A stretch of DNA of 25,000 nucleotides from Prorocentrum cordatum (taxonomy: Eukaryota; Sar; Dinophyceae; Prorocentrales; Prorocentraceae): contig CAUYUJ010019928.1 in NCBI GenBank assembly GCA_963575745.1, positions 1 through 25,000 on the forward strand, in the 5' to 3' direction. The position numbers and the translations under genes are program-made. The notes under the pieces were generated by a model, which worked only from the letters and a program-made list of their open reading frames with translations, ran no database searches and had not been told where the DNA came from. Numbering within the stretch: the first letter of the stretch is position 1; every line of letters begins with the position of its first letter. Below are positions 15,150 through 24,316 of this stretch, piece by piece.

Positions 15150-15435
15150 CGATTGTGGCTGGCGCTCGAGCGGCAGCACAATATCCACTTGAGGATGTGG
15201 CTGGCGCTGAGGCGAGAGTACCACGCCTCATGATGAGGCATGTGGCCAGCGCGAAGGCGACAGCACCAATCCCAGAGGGGGATGTAGCCAGAGCTCGGGC
15301 GAGAGCACCACTCCCAATCACGGATGTTGCTGGGGCTTGAGCGGCAACGCCATACGTATATACCCAAGAAAAGAGTTGGCCGGCGTTGAGGCGAGAGTGC
15401 CGTTCCCAATCAGGGACGTGGCCAGCGCGCAGTGT
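15150..15435. repeat. 42-45 bp tandem repeat block
   Basis: Six to seven units starting GTGGCTGGCGCT or GTGGCCAGCGCG and containing GGCGAGAG-ACCAC-CCCAATCA. Measured steps are 42, 45, 42, 42, 49 and 43 bp. On the minus strand one frame stays open and gives 14-residue A-P-A-T-S repeats, probably a by-product of the period. It abuts the first 64-bp array. Confidence 0.8.
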
Positions 15436-16470
15436 TGCGAGGATATCTCCGGCGGAACTAGCCAGACCAGCTGTCGCGCGGCCTCTCATAATCAAACGTT
15501 GTGGAGATGTCTCGGATGAAACTGCCTGGAACACCTCCGGTCAGAGCACCTCTGAGCCCAGAGTTGCGAGGACGTCTCAGGAGAAAGTTGCCAGAAAACT
15601 TCGTGTCTGGTATCCTTGAGCCCCAAATCTGGAGGAAGTCTCACGCGAAACTGGCCAGACCACCTGAGGCCAGAGTACATCGGAGCCCAGGAAGTCGCGA
15701 GGACGTCTCCTGCAAAACTGCCTGGACAAACTCGTGCGCGTTATCTCGGAGCCCAGAGTTGCGAGGATATCCCAAACGAAGCTAACTGGACAACCTCGTA
15801 CGCGGCATCTCGGAGCCTAGTGGTGCGACGTCGTCGCAGGCGAAGCTGGCTGGACCACCACTCGCGCGGCATCTCTGAGCCCAGAGTTGCGAGGACATCT
15901 CAGGCGAAACGGGCTGGATAACGTCGTGCGCGGCATGTCGCAGTCGAGCCTGGCAAGACCACCGCAGGTCAAAACATGGGAGCCCAGAGTTGCGGGGATC
16001 TCCCATGCGGGACTGGCTGGAGCACCTCGCCTGCACCATCTCGGAACCCAAACCTTCGAGGACGCTTCAAGTTTTCGAAGCTGGCCGCACCAGCTCTTGC
16101 GCGGCATTCGACGATGTTTCTGAAAGGGGCGGTCCGCACCGCCTCCGGTCATCAGGGCAAGCCGGAGCCCAGAGCAGCGAAGGCGGCACGTGTAAGACCA
16201 CATACGTGCTGGGATGCCTCGTGCGACAATGGCCGGGCCACTTTCAGGCCGTGGCAAGTCGGACTTGCGACAGCAGCTTAAGCAAACCTGGCCGAACAAC
16301 CTTGCGCGCGTGATCTCGGGCCCCAAAGGCAGCGAGAACGCCTCAGGCGGCAGTGCCTGGACAATTTCACACGCAACATCCTGGAGCCGACAGTTGTGAG
16401 GATATCGCAAGCAGAACTTGCCAGACCACCTCTTGCGCGACCTCTTTGAACCAGAGCTGCGACGGGTCGT
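15430..16470. repeat. 64-bp tandem repeat, array 1
   Basis: About 16 units. The landmark GAGCCCAGAGTTGCGAGGA is followed by TGTCTCAGGCGAAACTGGCC, AGACCACCTC and GCGCGGCATCTC. Landmark steps are 64, 65, 64, 67, 64, 64, 64, 103 and 64 bp; the 103-bp step holds an inserted partial unit near 15950. Units are 70-85 percent alike by eye. The period is not a multiple of three and no frame persists. It sits in the presumed intron between exons B and C. Confidence 0.9.
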
Positions 16471-18029
16471 GTGTGCCGTGGTGCCCGCGCGCCGCCGCCG
16501 AAACAACAGCCGCCGCCATCACCATCATCGTCGTCGTGGTGGCCCGTTTCCTCTTCCTCCTCCTCCTTGTCCAGCCCCTCCTCGCCCTCCTTCCTTGTCA
16601 TCTTTTTCCGTCGGAACCGAACGGGAGGGAAAGGGGAAGAAAAGTGAGGAAAGACAGAAGGACAAATGGAAAACAAGGGGGGAAATCGCTGTGGCGATTG
16701 TATCAAAAATGGATGCGGTGTGGCGGTCGCTGAAAAACTCCACGCGCTTGTCAAATCTCCTGCGGCGTGATCGTGGCCCTTGTGGTTGCGGCCCCTGAAC
16801 TCGTTCATACGCGGGCACGCCATTGTGACTGCTGCGGCGTCGGTCCCCACATGGGCTCCACTGGAAGGCAAATCGCGTGTGGTGCGCCTCAGTGTTCCTC
16901 ATAGTATCGGTGCCTGGATCACCTCCTGCAGGACGCGGCTCGCATGCGGCACAACGTGGTGATCCTCGGAACGGTGGTCTCTGACATGGTTCCCGCGCGA
17001 CTTGGCGCGCACGCGGTGCACCCTGCGAAATTGGTTGCGACGGTCGTCGATGCTACTCCAACGCGATGATGAGGAGGAACATCAATAGCAGGACGACGAG
17101 GACGACGGGGGGAGGAAGAAACTGAGACTGGACACCCCCCTTAGGCAACCCCAACCCGTTTTCGCATTGGTCCCATCTCATGATTCGCTCTGTTCTTTCA
17201 CATCCGCGCGTTCTTACTCGTTGCTAGTTTTAGTTTCGCGTCAGCGCTTGTACTCCTCGCGCGTTGCTTCGCCCTCATCTAATTTCCCCTTCGCGTCGGC
17301 CGTGCGCGGCCCCGCCTACTTCGCGCGCACGCGCCCCGCCGCAAACGACATTTGAAAGCAACGTGTCCTTTGCAACCCGCCAAAAACGCCCGACGAGACA
17401 TGCCGCAGCGGGCGAATCCTGCCGCCCAAGGATCCGCCTGAATCTCGTTGCGCGAAGTCTGGGTCCTGCCAAGCCATCCGTAAACTAATGGCGACCAAGT
17501 CGTTCACGCGAGCAGCCCCCAGGACTACCTCCTGGAGCGCCCAAGCTGCGATTTAACCGCTGGCCTGGCGGGAACCCGAGCGAGCAATCCCACGCTCCAC
17601 TTCCCGCGGGCATGCGGCCTGTCGGCTGGGGGCCAGCGATGCCGCGCGCAAGAAACTTCTCTGCAAGCGTGGCAGACGCGCATGGCCCTGTCGAGCGATC
17701 CGAACGGGAGTTTTTTGACAAGCGGTCAACAAGCGCAGCGCGCAGCCGCGGGCGCCAGGCAGGGCGCTGGTCAATCAAGGGCCCGCGGGGGCTGCGCGCG
17801 ACGCTGCGCAGCGAGACGTGCAAAATCTGCCGCTCTGTTTTCACCGAAGCGCAAGTCACCAAGAAGGAGTAGCACCTGCCTGCGCGTCAGCAGCCGCTCC
17901 TTCATGCACAACCCAGCACTGACACAATCAGAATTGGGGCACAACCTGGGCAATGCAACGTGCGCCGCCAGCGAGCGGGCACGCTCTGAGTGAGCTTCCC
18001 GGCATGCCCCCTGGCAGCCCTGACAGCCC
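16471..18029. other. No recognisable gene; spacer between 64-bp arrays
   Basis: Contains a short CGC/CAT/CGT triplet patch (16493-16545) and a TCC patch (16550-16590). A plus-strand frame at 17612-17872 ends CKICRSVFTEAQVTKKE and has one CxxC pair, but no family is recognised. A minus-strand stretch near 16800-16660 (RFDKRVEFFSDRHTASIF) has some protein texture and could hide a small exon. Confidence 0.35.
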
Positions 18030-18460
18030 CACTGGCGAAATTGGCCGGATCACCTCGTGCGAGGCATTTCGGAACCCAGAACTGGGCGGGATGTCTCACA
18101 TGAAACTGGCCAGACCACATCGCGCGCGGCGTCGCTGATCCCAGTTGCGAGGATCGCAGGTAGAACAGGCTGGACACCTCTCGCGGGAGGCATCTCGGAA
18201 CCCAGCGTTGCGAGGATGTCTCATACGAAATTGGTTGGACCACCTCTCGCGCGGCACCTCCGAGCCCAGAATTGCGAGAATGTCTCTGGCGACGCGGGCC
18301 AGACCACCTCGCAAGCGGCAGCTCGGAGGCCGAAGTTGCGAGGATGTCTCGGGCGAAACTGGCCGAACCACTGCGATGAGGGCCTCTCGGTGCGTAGAGT
18401 TGCGAGGATGACTCAGACGACGCTGGCCGCGCGCGCTGCATCTCCGAGCCCAGTGTTTTG
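18030..18460. repeat. 64-bp tandem repeat, array 2
   Basis: The same repeat family in the same orientation as array 1. The GCGAGGATGTCTC landmark occurs at 18211, 18275, 18339 and 18403, exactly 64 bp apart each time, with more diverged units to the left. Array ends are ragged. Confidence 0.9.
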
Positions 18461-18894
18461 CAGGTCGACATCTGGGATGAAGCACAAGCCGATGAACGTG
18501 GCATCAGTGCCTTGACAAAACGGATGGTGGCTGGGCCGCCATTCAAAGAAGTCCCGTCGCACGGAGGGCGCGCCTCCGTAACTCGCAAGGCGCGCGCAGG
18601 CAGGTGCTCTTGCGGCGTGGCTGGCTGCACGAGGTGAGGGAGGAGAGAGGAAGCACAACTCTACATCAATTGTGTATTTCTCTGGGGCAGCGATCGTGCA
18701 TCTCTAGCGAACGGGCCATTTGGCACTTCGCACGGTAGTGAGACCTATGCTTCCCTACCCACGGACATACACAATACATCAATCAAATCCGAATGCTGCT
18801 GCGGGCCCCCTCGTCGGCTGAGAAATCAATCTCTGGGGCTCCGAGACTCGACAATTCACCCTCACGATCACCGTCTGAGTCTGTGAGAAACATG
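18461..18894. other. Spacer, no recognisable gene
   Basis: Non-repetitive sequence between arrays 2 and 3. Short frames only; no RNA gene seen. GGCCATTTGGCAC near 18713 recalls part of the SL but does not extend. Confidence 0.4.
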
Positions 18895-19495
18895 ACGTCT
18901 CAGGCGAAACTGCCTGGATCACCTTGTGCGCGGCATGTCGCAGACGAATCTGGCTAGACCACCTCAGGTTCGGTCAGATCGGAGCCCAGAAATGGAGCCC
19001 AAAAATGCGAGAACGTCCCAGGCGACACGGGCCGCGCACGCTGCATTTCCGAACCCAGGCATGCGAGGGCGTCCCAAGCGAAACTGGCCAGACCATCTCA
19101 CGCGCAGCATCTGACGACGTCTCAGAAGGAACGGTCCAGGTCAAAGCATTTTTGTGCCCAAAATTGCGAGGCTGTCTCAAGCGAAACTGGCCGGAAAATA
19201 TCACGCGGCATCTCTGAGCCCAGAGTTGCGAGAATGTATCTGGCGAAACTGGCTGGACCGCCTCGCGCGCTGCATCTCCGAACCCTGTCCTCTCTGGATG
19301 AGTTGGCTGGACCACCTCGCGCGCTGCATCTCCGAGCCCGGAGATACGGGGACGCTGGTATCTCCGAGCCCAGAATTGCGAGAATGTGTCAAGCCAAACT
19401 GACCAGACCACCTCAATTGAGGGCATCTCCGAACCCAGAGTTGCGAGGACGTCTCTGGCGAAACTGGCCAGGCCACCCCCGATGTTGGCGGCTGT
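18895..19495. repeat. 64-bp tandem repeat, array 3
   Basis: The same family and orientation, more decayed, with interruptions near 18965-19000 and 19110-19160 and a repeated half-unit (TGGACCACCTCGCGCGCTGC) at 19254-19330. Landmarks at 19230, 19380 and 19444 include a 64-bp step. Confidence 0.85.
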
Positions 19496-19986
19496 CTCTG
19501 AGCGCCGGCCCCTTGGCCAGAACTGGCTTCTACCGCAACAGGACCTCAGTCAGCACAGCTGCTTGGGGAACCGCGGTAAGAGAGGGCGCGCGAACGGGAG
19601 TGAGTGGGGGACACGAGATACGAGGAACCGACAGGAGGGGGAGGGGGAAAGAGAGGCGACATTTCCAGCTGGGCTTCCCTGCTTGTTCCAGGCTTCTGAT
19701 GTATGTGTGATAACGACATGTGCACATTCCGACGAAACAACACGGCCTGGACAACCCATTGGACAACCCCACAAGGATTCAGATCCCCTGGACAACTCCC
19801 CTTGGACAAGCCTCCCCAGGAATTTTCTTCATTAGATATAGTACCCGTCTTCTCATCAGTATTGCGAACCATGAAATTACTAGTCTCCTTACTAATAACA
19901 TTTTTTTGTCTACTATTCTCACTGCTCGTATAATGACCGCCAGCCTTCTTGTTCTGAGCATTCATACTCTGTTTCGTCCTCGGCTC
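19496..19986. other. No recognisable gene; presumed intron
   Basis: Directly downstream, on the minus strand, of candidate exon B. Contains short TGGACAA-type repeats at 19748-19812 and a more AT-rich part at 19820-19940. No coding texture. Confidence 0.4.
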
Positions 19987-20085
19987 CTGGGCGCCGCGGA
20001 AGGTGTCTATCTGCATCTCAAGTGGGGCCAGCTGCCCGTCCAGGAACTCCGTGAGGTCCTCCAGCTCGCACCACTCCAAGGTCGC
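19987..20085 (-). CDS. Host gene, candidate internal exon B
   Basis: Thirty-three codons in phase 0 on the minus strand, beginning ATLEWCELEDLTEFLDGQLA and ending RGAQ. The proposed acceptor is CTGCGCCAG before GCGACC; a cleaner-looking CCCCGACAG lies 9 nt upstream and would add LRQ. The proposed donor is CAG before GAGCCG, a GA donor, a type reported in dinoflagellates. The acidic, helical peptide looks coding but is not assigned to a family. The choice of ends rests on phase agreement with exons A and C and is not proven. Confidence 0.5.
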
Positions 20086-20187
20086 CTGGCGCAGCTGTCG
20101 GGGAGACGCAAGGCTGGGGTTCGGGGGCCTCGGGTTAGAAATGGGGTCCGAGTAAGTAGGGTCGGATGTGGCTCACGCCGCATCGTC

Positions 20188-20300
20188 GACTCATCGGCGA
20201 TGCATCGGCGATGCATCGACGACGTCGGCGATGCATTCACGACATCGGCGTTGAGAAAATCGAGCTCCACGTCGAGCCGCATCACCGATGCATCGGCGCT
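20188..20300. repeat. CGATGCATCG-type short palindromic repeats
   Basis: CATCGGCGATG and its self-complementary overlap CGATGCATCG recur several times at 20198-20240 and again near 20284-20300. Steps are irregular, about 12-15 bp at the start. Confidence 0.65.
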
Positions 20301-20692
20301 GCCGCGTGATCCTTCGACACCATCTGCTCGGATCCCACTTGGAGGGCCTAGACTGACGGGGCCGTCAGGAAAATGACGAGAGCCGATCTGCAAGTTGGCG
20401 CGATGTCCTGCTGCAGACATCCCAGGAAACCTGGGCCGTCAAAACCCAGGACGGGCCCGTCGACAAGAGGTCGGCAAAACCCGAGTTCTGGCGAACTCGA
20501 GCCTAACGTTTCCCCGACCCAAACGTGCGATGTCCTGACTTTGCTCACAGCGGGGCCCCCAGAGGTCTCCACCCCTTCCCCAGGACCGGCTACTCATCCC
20601 GAGCCTCTTTTTTTTGAAGGCCCCTGGGACCAGCGAGAGGCCACCCCGAGGCCCCAAAACTGTTTTTCAAACCGCCGTCTCGTTTTAGACCT
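20300..20692. other. No recognisable gene
   Basis: GC-rich sequence in the presumed intron between exons A and B. Open frames exist on both strands but give no family texture. Confidence 0.35.
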
Positions 20693-20924
20693 CTGGGAGC
20701 GCAAGGGTCACTGCACCGACCTTGCAGACGAGCTGTCGTGGCCAAACAAGAAACCGCACGAAATTCACCTCTAGACCCGGAGCGAGATTCTCGAGGACAC
20801 TCAGGGCCCATCCCATCGTTTTCCGAGCGAAATCCGCTTTGCGATGTTGGCGCCGTCTCTCGTTTTTTCCAATGCGTTGGACCTCTGGAGCGCGTCTCTT
20901 TATCTTCGGCGATAATGGGCATTA

Positions 20925-21060
20925 TAGCGGGGGGGGCAAGGGGGGGGTATAATGTAACGCCTCGCCCCCGCAGTGCGCACGGCGGCAGTGCTCGGAGCGC
21001 ACTGGGCTGGGGGGGGGGAGGAGGGGCGTCACATGATTGGGGGGAGCCGGGGGCTTTAAT
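20925..21060. other. G-run-rich stretch
   Basis: Several runs of 6-9 G on the plus strand (near 20930, 20941, 21009 and 21042) separated by short loops. Such sequence can form G-quadruplexes. TATAATG at 20948 is not supported as a promoter by any gene start nearby. Confidence 0.5.
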
Positions 21061-21274
21061 GCCCATGATGCCCCAAGCAATAAGGAAGCATGCTCCTGGG
21101 AGCGCAAGGGTTAGGTCGGGCACGTCCCCCTTCAGGCGGGTTTTGGACGAAACATAAAAGATACTCAGAATCAATACTCCCAAGCGGGCAAAAATAGTTC
21201 CAAAAATCGTCCCCAGACTATTCTTGGACTCTTTTGGGCACGCCCGACTGAACGCAAGGGTCGCCTGGCGCAGC

Positions 21275-21338
21275 AGGCTCCTCCTCCTCCTCCTCCTCCT
21301 CTTCCTCCTCCTCCTCCTCCTCCTCCTCCTCCTCCTCC
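21275..21338. repeat. (CTC)n microsatellite
   Basis: About 64 bp of CTC triplets on the plus strand with one TTC, between two copies of the dispersed splice-boundary motif. Confidence 0.9.
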
Positions 21339-21389
21339 CGAGCCTATCCCTCGGCCCTATCCCTCGGCTCCTGGGAGCGCCAGGGTCGC

Positions 21390-21512
21390 CTGGCGCAGCA
21401 GGCCCCGCCGCGCCGCGCAGGGGCCCGCGCCGCCGCCCGGCCGCAGCCGCGACAGGGCGGCCATCACTCCGTCGCGGCTGCTCCGCCAGATCGGCAGGCA
21501 CATGCGCTCGTG
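21390..21512 (-). CDS. Host gene, candidate exon A
   Basis: Forty-one codons on the minus strand, beginning HERMCLPIWRSSRDGVMAAL and ending RRGLLRQ. The acceptor is CCCTGCAG before CACGAG. The best-fitting donor is CTGCGCCAG before GCGACC, a GC donor, which joins exon B in phase 0. An alternative end 21 nt later (CTCCCAG before GAGCCG, a GA donor) also keeps phase. The family is not recognised. Upstream exons are not identified; a long CTC array begins about 55 bp upstream. Confidence 0.45.
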
Positions 21513-21567
21513 CTGCAGGGACGCCCTCCGCGGGGGGCCCGCTCTCGGGGGCGCGCAGCACATGGAT

Positions 21568-21795
21568 CAGCGATCCTCCTCCTCCTCCTCCTCCTCCTCT
21601 TCCTCCTGTTCCTGCTCCTGCCACTGTTCCTGCTCCTGCTCCTGCTCCTCCTACCTCGTCTGCCTCCTCCTCCTCCTCCTCCCTCTCCTCCTCCTCCTCC
21701 CCTCCTCCTCCTCCTCCTCCTGCCTTCTCCTCCTCCTCCTCCTCCTCTGCCTCCTCCTCCTCCTCCTCCTCCTCCTCCTCCAACTCTGCCTCCTC
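21568..21795. repeat. (CTC)n / (TCC)n microsatellite
   Basis: About 230 bp of CTC triplets with GTTCCTGCTCCTGC-type interruptions at 21605-21650. All frames on both strands are open, so the long Ser/Leu/Pro or Glu/Arg frames here are not genes. Confidence 0.9.
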
Positions 21796-21813
21796 CTCTC
21801 GGGGGCGCGCAAA

Positions 21814-21845
21814 CATGGATTTGGCGCGCGGTCGCCAAATCCATG
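21814..21845. repeat. Perfect 13-bp inverted repeat
   Basis: CATGGATTTGGCG and CGCCAAATCCATG flank a 6-nt loop (CGCGGT). It starts 19 bp right of the CTC array. It could mark the end of an inserted element or a hairpin RNA; no gene is attached. Confidence 0.85.
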
Positions 21846-22520
21846 GACCCAGGGAGGTGCCCTCCCCAAAATGCGGCCGGTGCCGCCTCGCTCGGCGGCG
21901 GAACTCCGCGATGTCCCATGCAAGCGGGACCCGTCGCTAATCCACGCCCCCTTGATCCATGCCTGCGATCGCCTGACACTCTGCGAGGCGGGGCATATCC
22001 AGATCCACCGTCCGTGGAACCCCGACGCGCTGGGACCCCGGCGGGCGGTGGATGGGGATAGACTCGGGCCCCAGGAGGCCCGAACAGGTCCACAGCCACC
22101 GCCTCGCGAGGCCTCCGAGGATCGATTCTCCGTCCCTGCCTCGGATACTCTCCACGACCACCGCCACAGATCAGGGGCGGCCGACCCGAGGTGGTGCTTT
22201 GCTGTGCGAGGCGCCGACCGCGCCCAGCGAACCACTGCCACAGGTCAGCAGCCGCCCATGGTCTGCAGCGGTGGTACAGTCTGGCTGCTGACAGGAGGGA
22301 CGCTGCGTAGAGAACGAAGCCCCCTTTTTCGGCACCAGACGAGCCTGGGTGCACGAGGAGGGCAAGAGGAACAGCCCGTGGAAGGACCTATTGGCGCGCC
22401 AGGATCGTCCACGCGAGCTGAACCGAGGCAGGTCGCAGTCGAAGTCGCAATTGAGTCGAGGGGAAGCCCCTTCCCTTCGATCCCAAGAGGGGCCCACGAG
22501 GGCCGAGTGTCCCCGAATGA
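21846..22520. other. No recognisable gene
   Basis: GC-rich sequence of ordinary complexity. All frames are moderately open because of composition. A minus-strand stretch near 22460-22340 (NCDFDCDLPRFSSRG) has slight protein texture. No exon can be supported. Confidence 0.35.
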
Positions 22521-22990
22521 TTGCTCCAAGACGCCCAAGATGGCCTCCAGACAGCCCAAGACGCCTCCAAGACGCCTCCAGGACGCCCCAAGAGGCCTTC
22601 AACAACACTCCCAAGAGGGCCCCCAAGAGGCATAAGTTATTGAAGTATGTTCGAATTTCTGCCTTCTCGGCTTCCCGACGCTCCAAGACGGCCGTCAAGA
22701 GGCCCCGAAGATCGGCCCAAGACGGCCCACGAGGCCGTCAAGAGGGCGCCGAGACGGTCCAAAAGGCCTCCAAGACGGCCCAAAGAGACCTCCAAGACGG
22801 CCCAAAACGGCCCCAAGAGCGCGAACACGAACGGAATTTCGAGCTCAACGCCTCAAAAGGCTCCTGGGAGGCCCTAGGAGGCTCCCTAGAGGCCCCGGGA
22901 AGCCCAAGACGCTCCCAACAGGCTCCCAAGCGGCATCCAAACTGCCTCCAGATGCCCCCGACATCCCTCCGAAGAGATCCCAAGACGCAT
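22520..22990. repeat. Degenerate CCAAGACGGCC short tandem repeats
   Basis: Units of roughly 10-15 bp around TCCAAGACGGCC, CCAAGAGGCC and CCAAGATGGCC in close succession, interrupted by ordinary sequence at about 22640-22670 and 22815-22855. The irregular spacing leaves long open frames on both strands that should not be read as genes. Confidence 0.75.
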
Positions 22991-23204
22991 CCATGAGGAT
23001 TCTGACCCACGACCCAGGCACGGTGGCGGGATGGGCCGCAGACAACTAGATCCGCCGCCCCCTGTCGATTCATCGCAAGGGTGCCTGGCGTGCTAGGCCT
23101 CTCGGTTTTGGTTTTGGTTCTTTTTCCCCCCAAACAAAACTCCCCCTGGCGCTTCGGCCCGTCCCGCCGGGGTCCCGGGAGGCCCTTCCAGGAGCGCAAA
23201 GTCC
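22991..23204. other. Spacer, no recognisable gene
   Basis: Contains one copy of the dispersed motif (23074-23090, minus strand) and a T/G-rich patch GGTTTTGGTTTTGGTTC at 23103-23119. Confidence 0.4.
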
Positions 23205-23334
23205 AGACAAAATCCTCCAAGACGGCTCCAGATGGCGTCCAAGATGGCCAAGATGGCCTGCCAGTCCGACACAGATGATCCAAGATGGCCTCCAATTCCG
23301 CCCAAGATGGTCCAAGACGGCCTCCAAGACGGCG
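23205..23334. repeat. CCAAGATGGCC short repeats, second block
   Basis: The same family as the block at 22.5-23.0 kb, here mostly CCAAGATGG and CCAAGACGGCC, ending where the 76-bp satellite starts. Confidence 0.7.
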
Positions 23335-24316
23335 GCCCCATGGGGAGGTCCACCTACGGCCCCAGTGGTGTGTACCACATGCGTCCCCCCCACCCAGTAC
23401 AGCGTTTCGTGGCCCCATGCGGAGGTCCACCTAAGGCCCCATTGGTGTGTACCGCATGCGTTTCCCCCACCCAGTACAGCTTCGTGGCCCCATACGGGCT
23501 CCGCCGAAAGTCCCCGTGGCGCAGTCCGCATGCGTCTCCCTCACCCACTCAGCGTGTCGTGGCCCCATATGGAGCCCCACCGAAGGTCCCCGTGGCGCAG
23601 TCCGCATGCGTCTTACTCACCAAATACAACGTTTCGTGGCCCCATAGGGGCTCCGCCGAAGGTCCCCGTGGCGCAGTCCGCATGCGTCTCCCCCACCCAG
23701 TACAGCGTTTCGTGGCCCCATAGGGGCTCCGCCGAAGGTCCCCGTGGCGCAGTCCGCAAGCGTCTCCCTCACCCAGTACTGCGTTTCGTGGCCCCGTATG
23801 GAACCCCACCGAAGGTCCCCGTGGCGCAGTCCGCATGCGTCTCCCCTACCCAGTACAGCGTTTCGTGGCCCCATAGGGGCTCCGCCGAAGGTCCCCGTGG
23901 CGCAGTCCGCAAGCGTCTCCCTCACCCAGTACTGCGTTTCGTGGCCCCGTATGGAACCCCACCGAAGGTCCCCGTGGCGCAATCCGCATGCGTCTCACCC
24001 ACCCAGTACAGCGTTTCGTGGCCCCATATGGAGCCCCACCGAAGGTCCCCGTGGCGCAGTCCGCTTGCGTCTGCCCCGCCCAGTACAGCGTTTCGTGGCC
24101 CCATAAGGGGGCTCCGCCGAAGGTCCCCGCGGCGCAGTCCGCATGCGTTTCCCCCAGCCAGTACAACGTTTCGTGGCCCCATAGAGGCTCTACCGAAGGT
24201 CCCCGTGGCGCAGTCCGCGTGCGGTTCCCCCGCCCACTACAGCGTGTCGTGGCCCCATAGGGAGCCCCACCGAATGTCCCCGTGGCGGAGTCCGCATGCG
24301 TCTCCCCCACCCAGTA
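23335..24316. repeat. 76-bp tandem satellite with dimeric higher-order units
   Basis: About 13 units of 75-78 bp. Each has GTTTCGTGGCCCCATA, then a variable GGGGCTCCGCCGAAG or TGGAGCCCCACCGAAG, then GTCCCCGTGGCGCAGTCCGC, then ATGCGTCTCCCCCACCCAGTACAGC. Landmarks fall at 23406, 23481, 23556, 23633, 23709, 23785, 23862, 23938, 24015, 24092, 24170 and 24246. Bases 23709-23861 and 23862-24014 are near-identical 153-bp dimers. The two leftmost units differ most (TGTGTACC in place of GGCGCAGT). Frames on both strands stay open through the array. Confidence 0.95.

Larger units (their letters stand above)
20693..21403 (-). repeat. Dispersed motif ACCCTTGCGCTCCCAG
   Basis: On the minus strand, variants of ACCCTTGCGCTCCCAG occur at 20711-20693, 21110-21096, 21267-21251 and 21387-21368; a related piece (GCCAGGCACCCTTGCG) is at 23090-23074. 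At 21279-21251 and 21403-21368 the motif is preceded by GCCTGCTGCGCCAGGCG, the sequence at the end of candidate exon A. The shared block therefore covers a proposed splice boundary and has been copied within the intron. Exon B starts with a related GCTGCGCCAGGCGACCTTGG (20097-20078). Confidence 0.7.

Noticed and set aside
15430-16470. CRISPR-like array
   Set aside because: Units are contiguous 64-bp tandem repeats without unique spacers, in eukaryotic sequence.
17612-17872. Plus-strand frame ending CKICRSVFTEAQVTKKE as a zinc-binding protein
   Set aside because: Only one CxxC pair, no homologous texture upstream, and overlapping frames on the other strand are equally open.
20590-21816. 408-codon minus-strand frame
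   Set aside because: Mostly CTC/GAG repeat translation plus GC-rich intron sequence. The convincing peptide at 21512-21390 is in a different frame.
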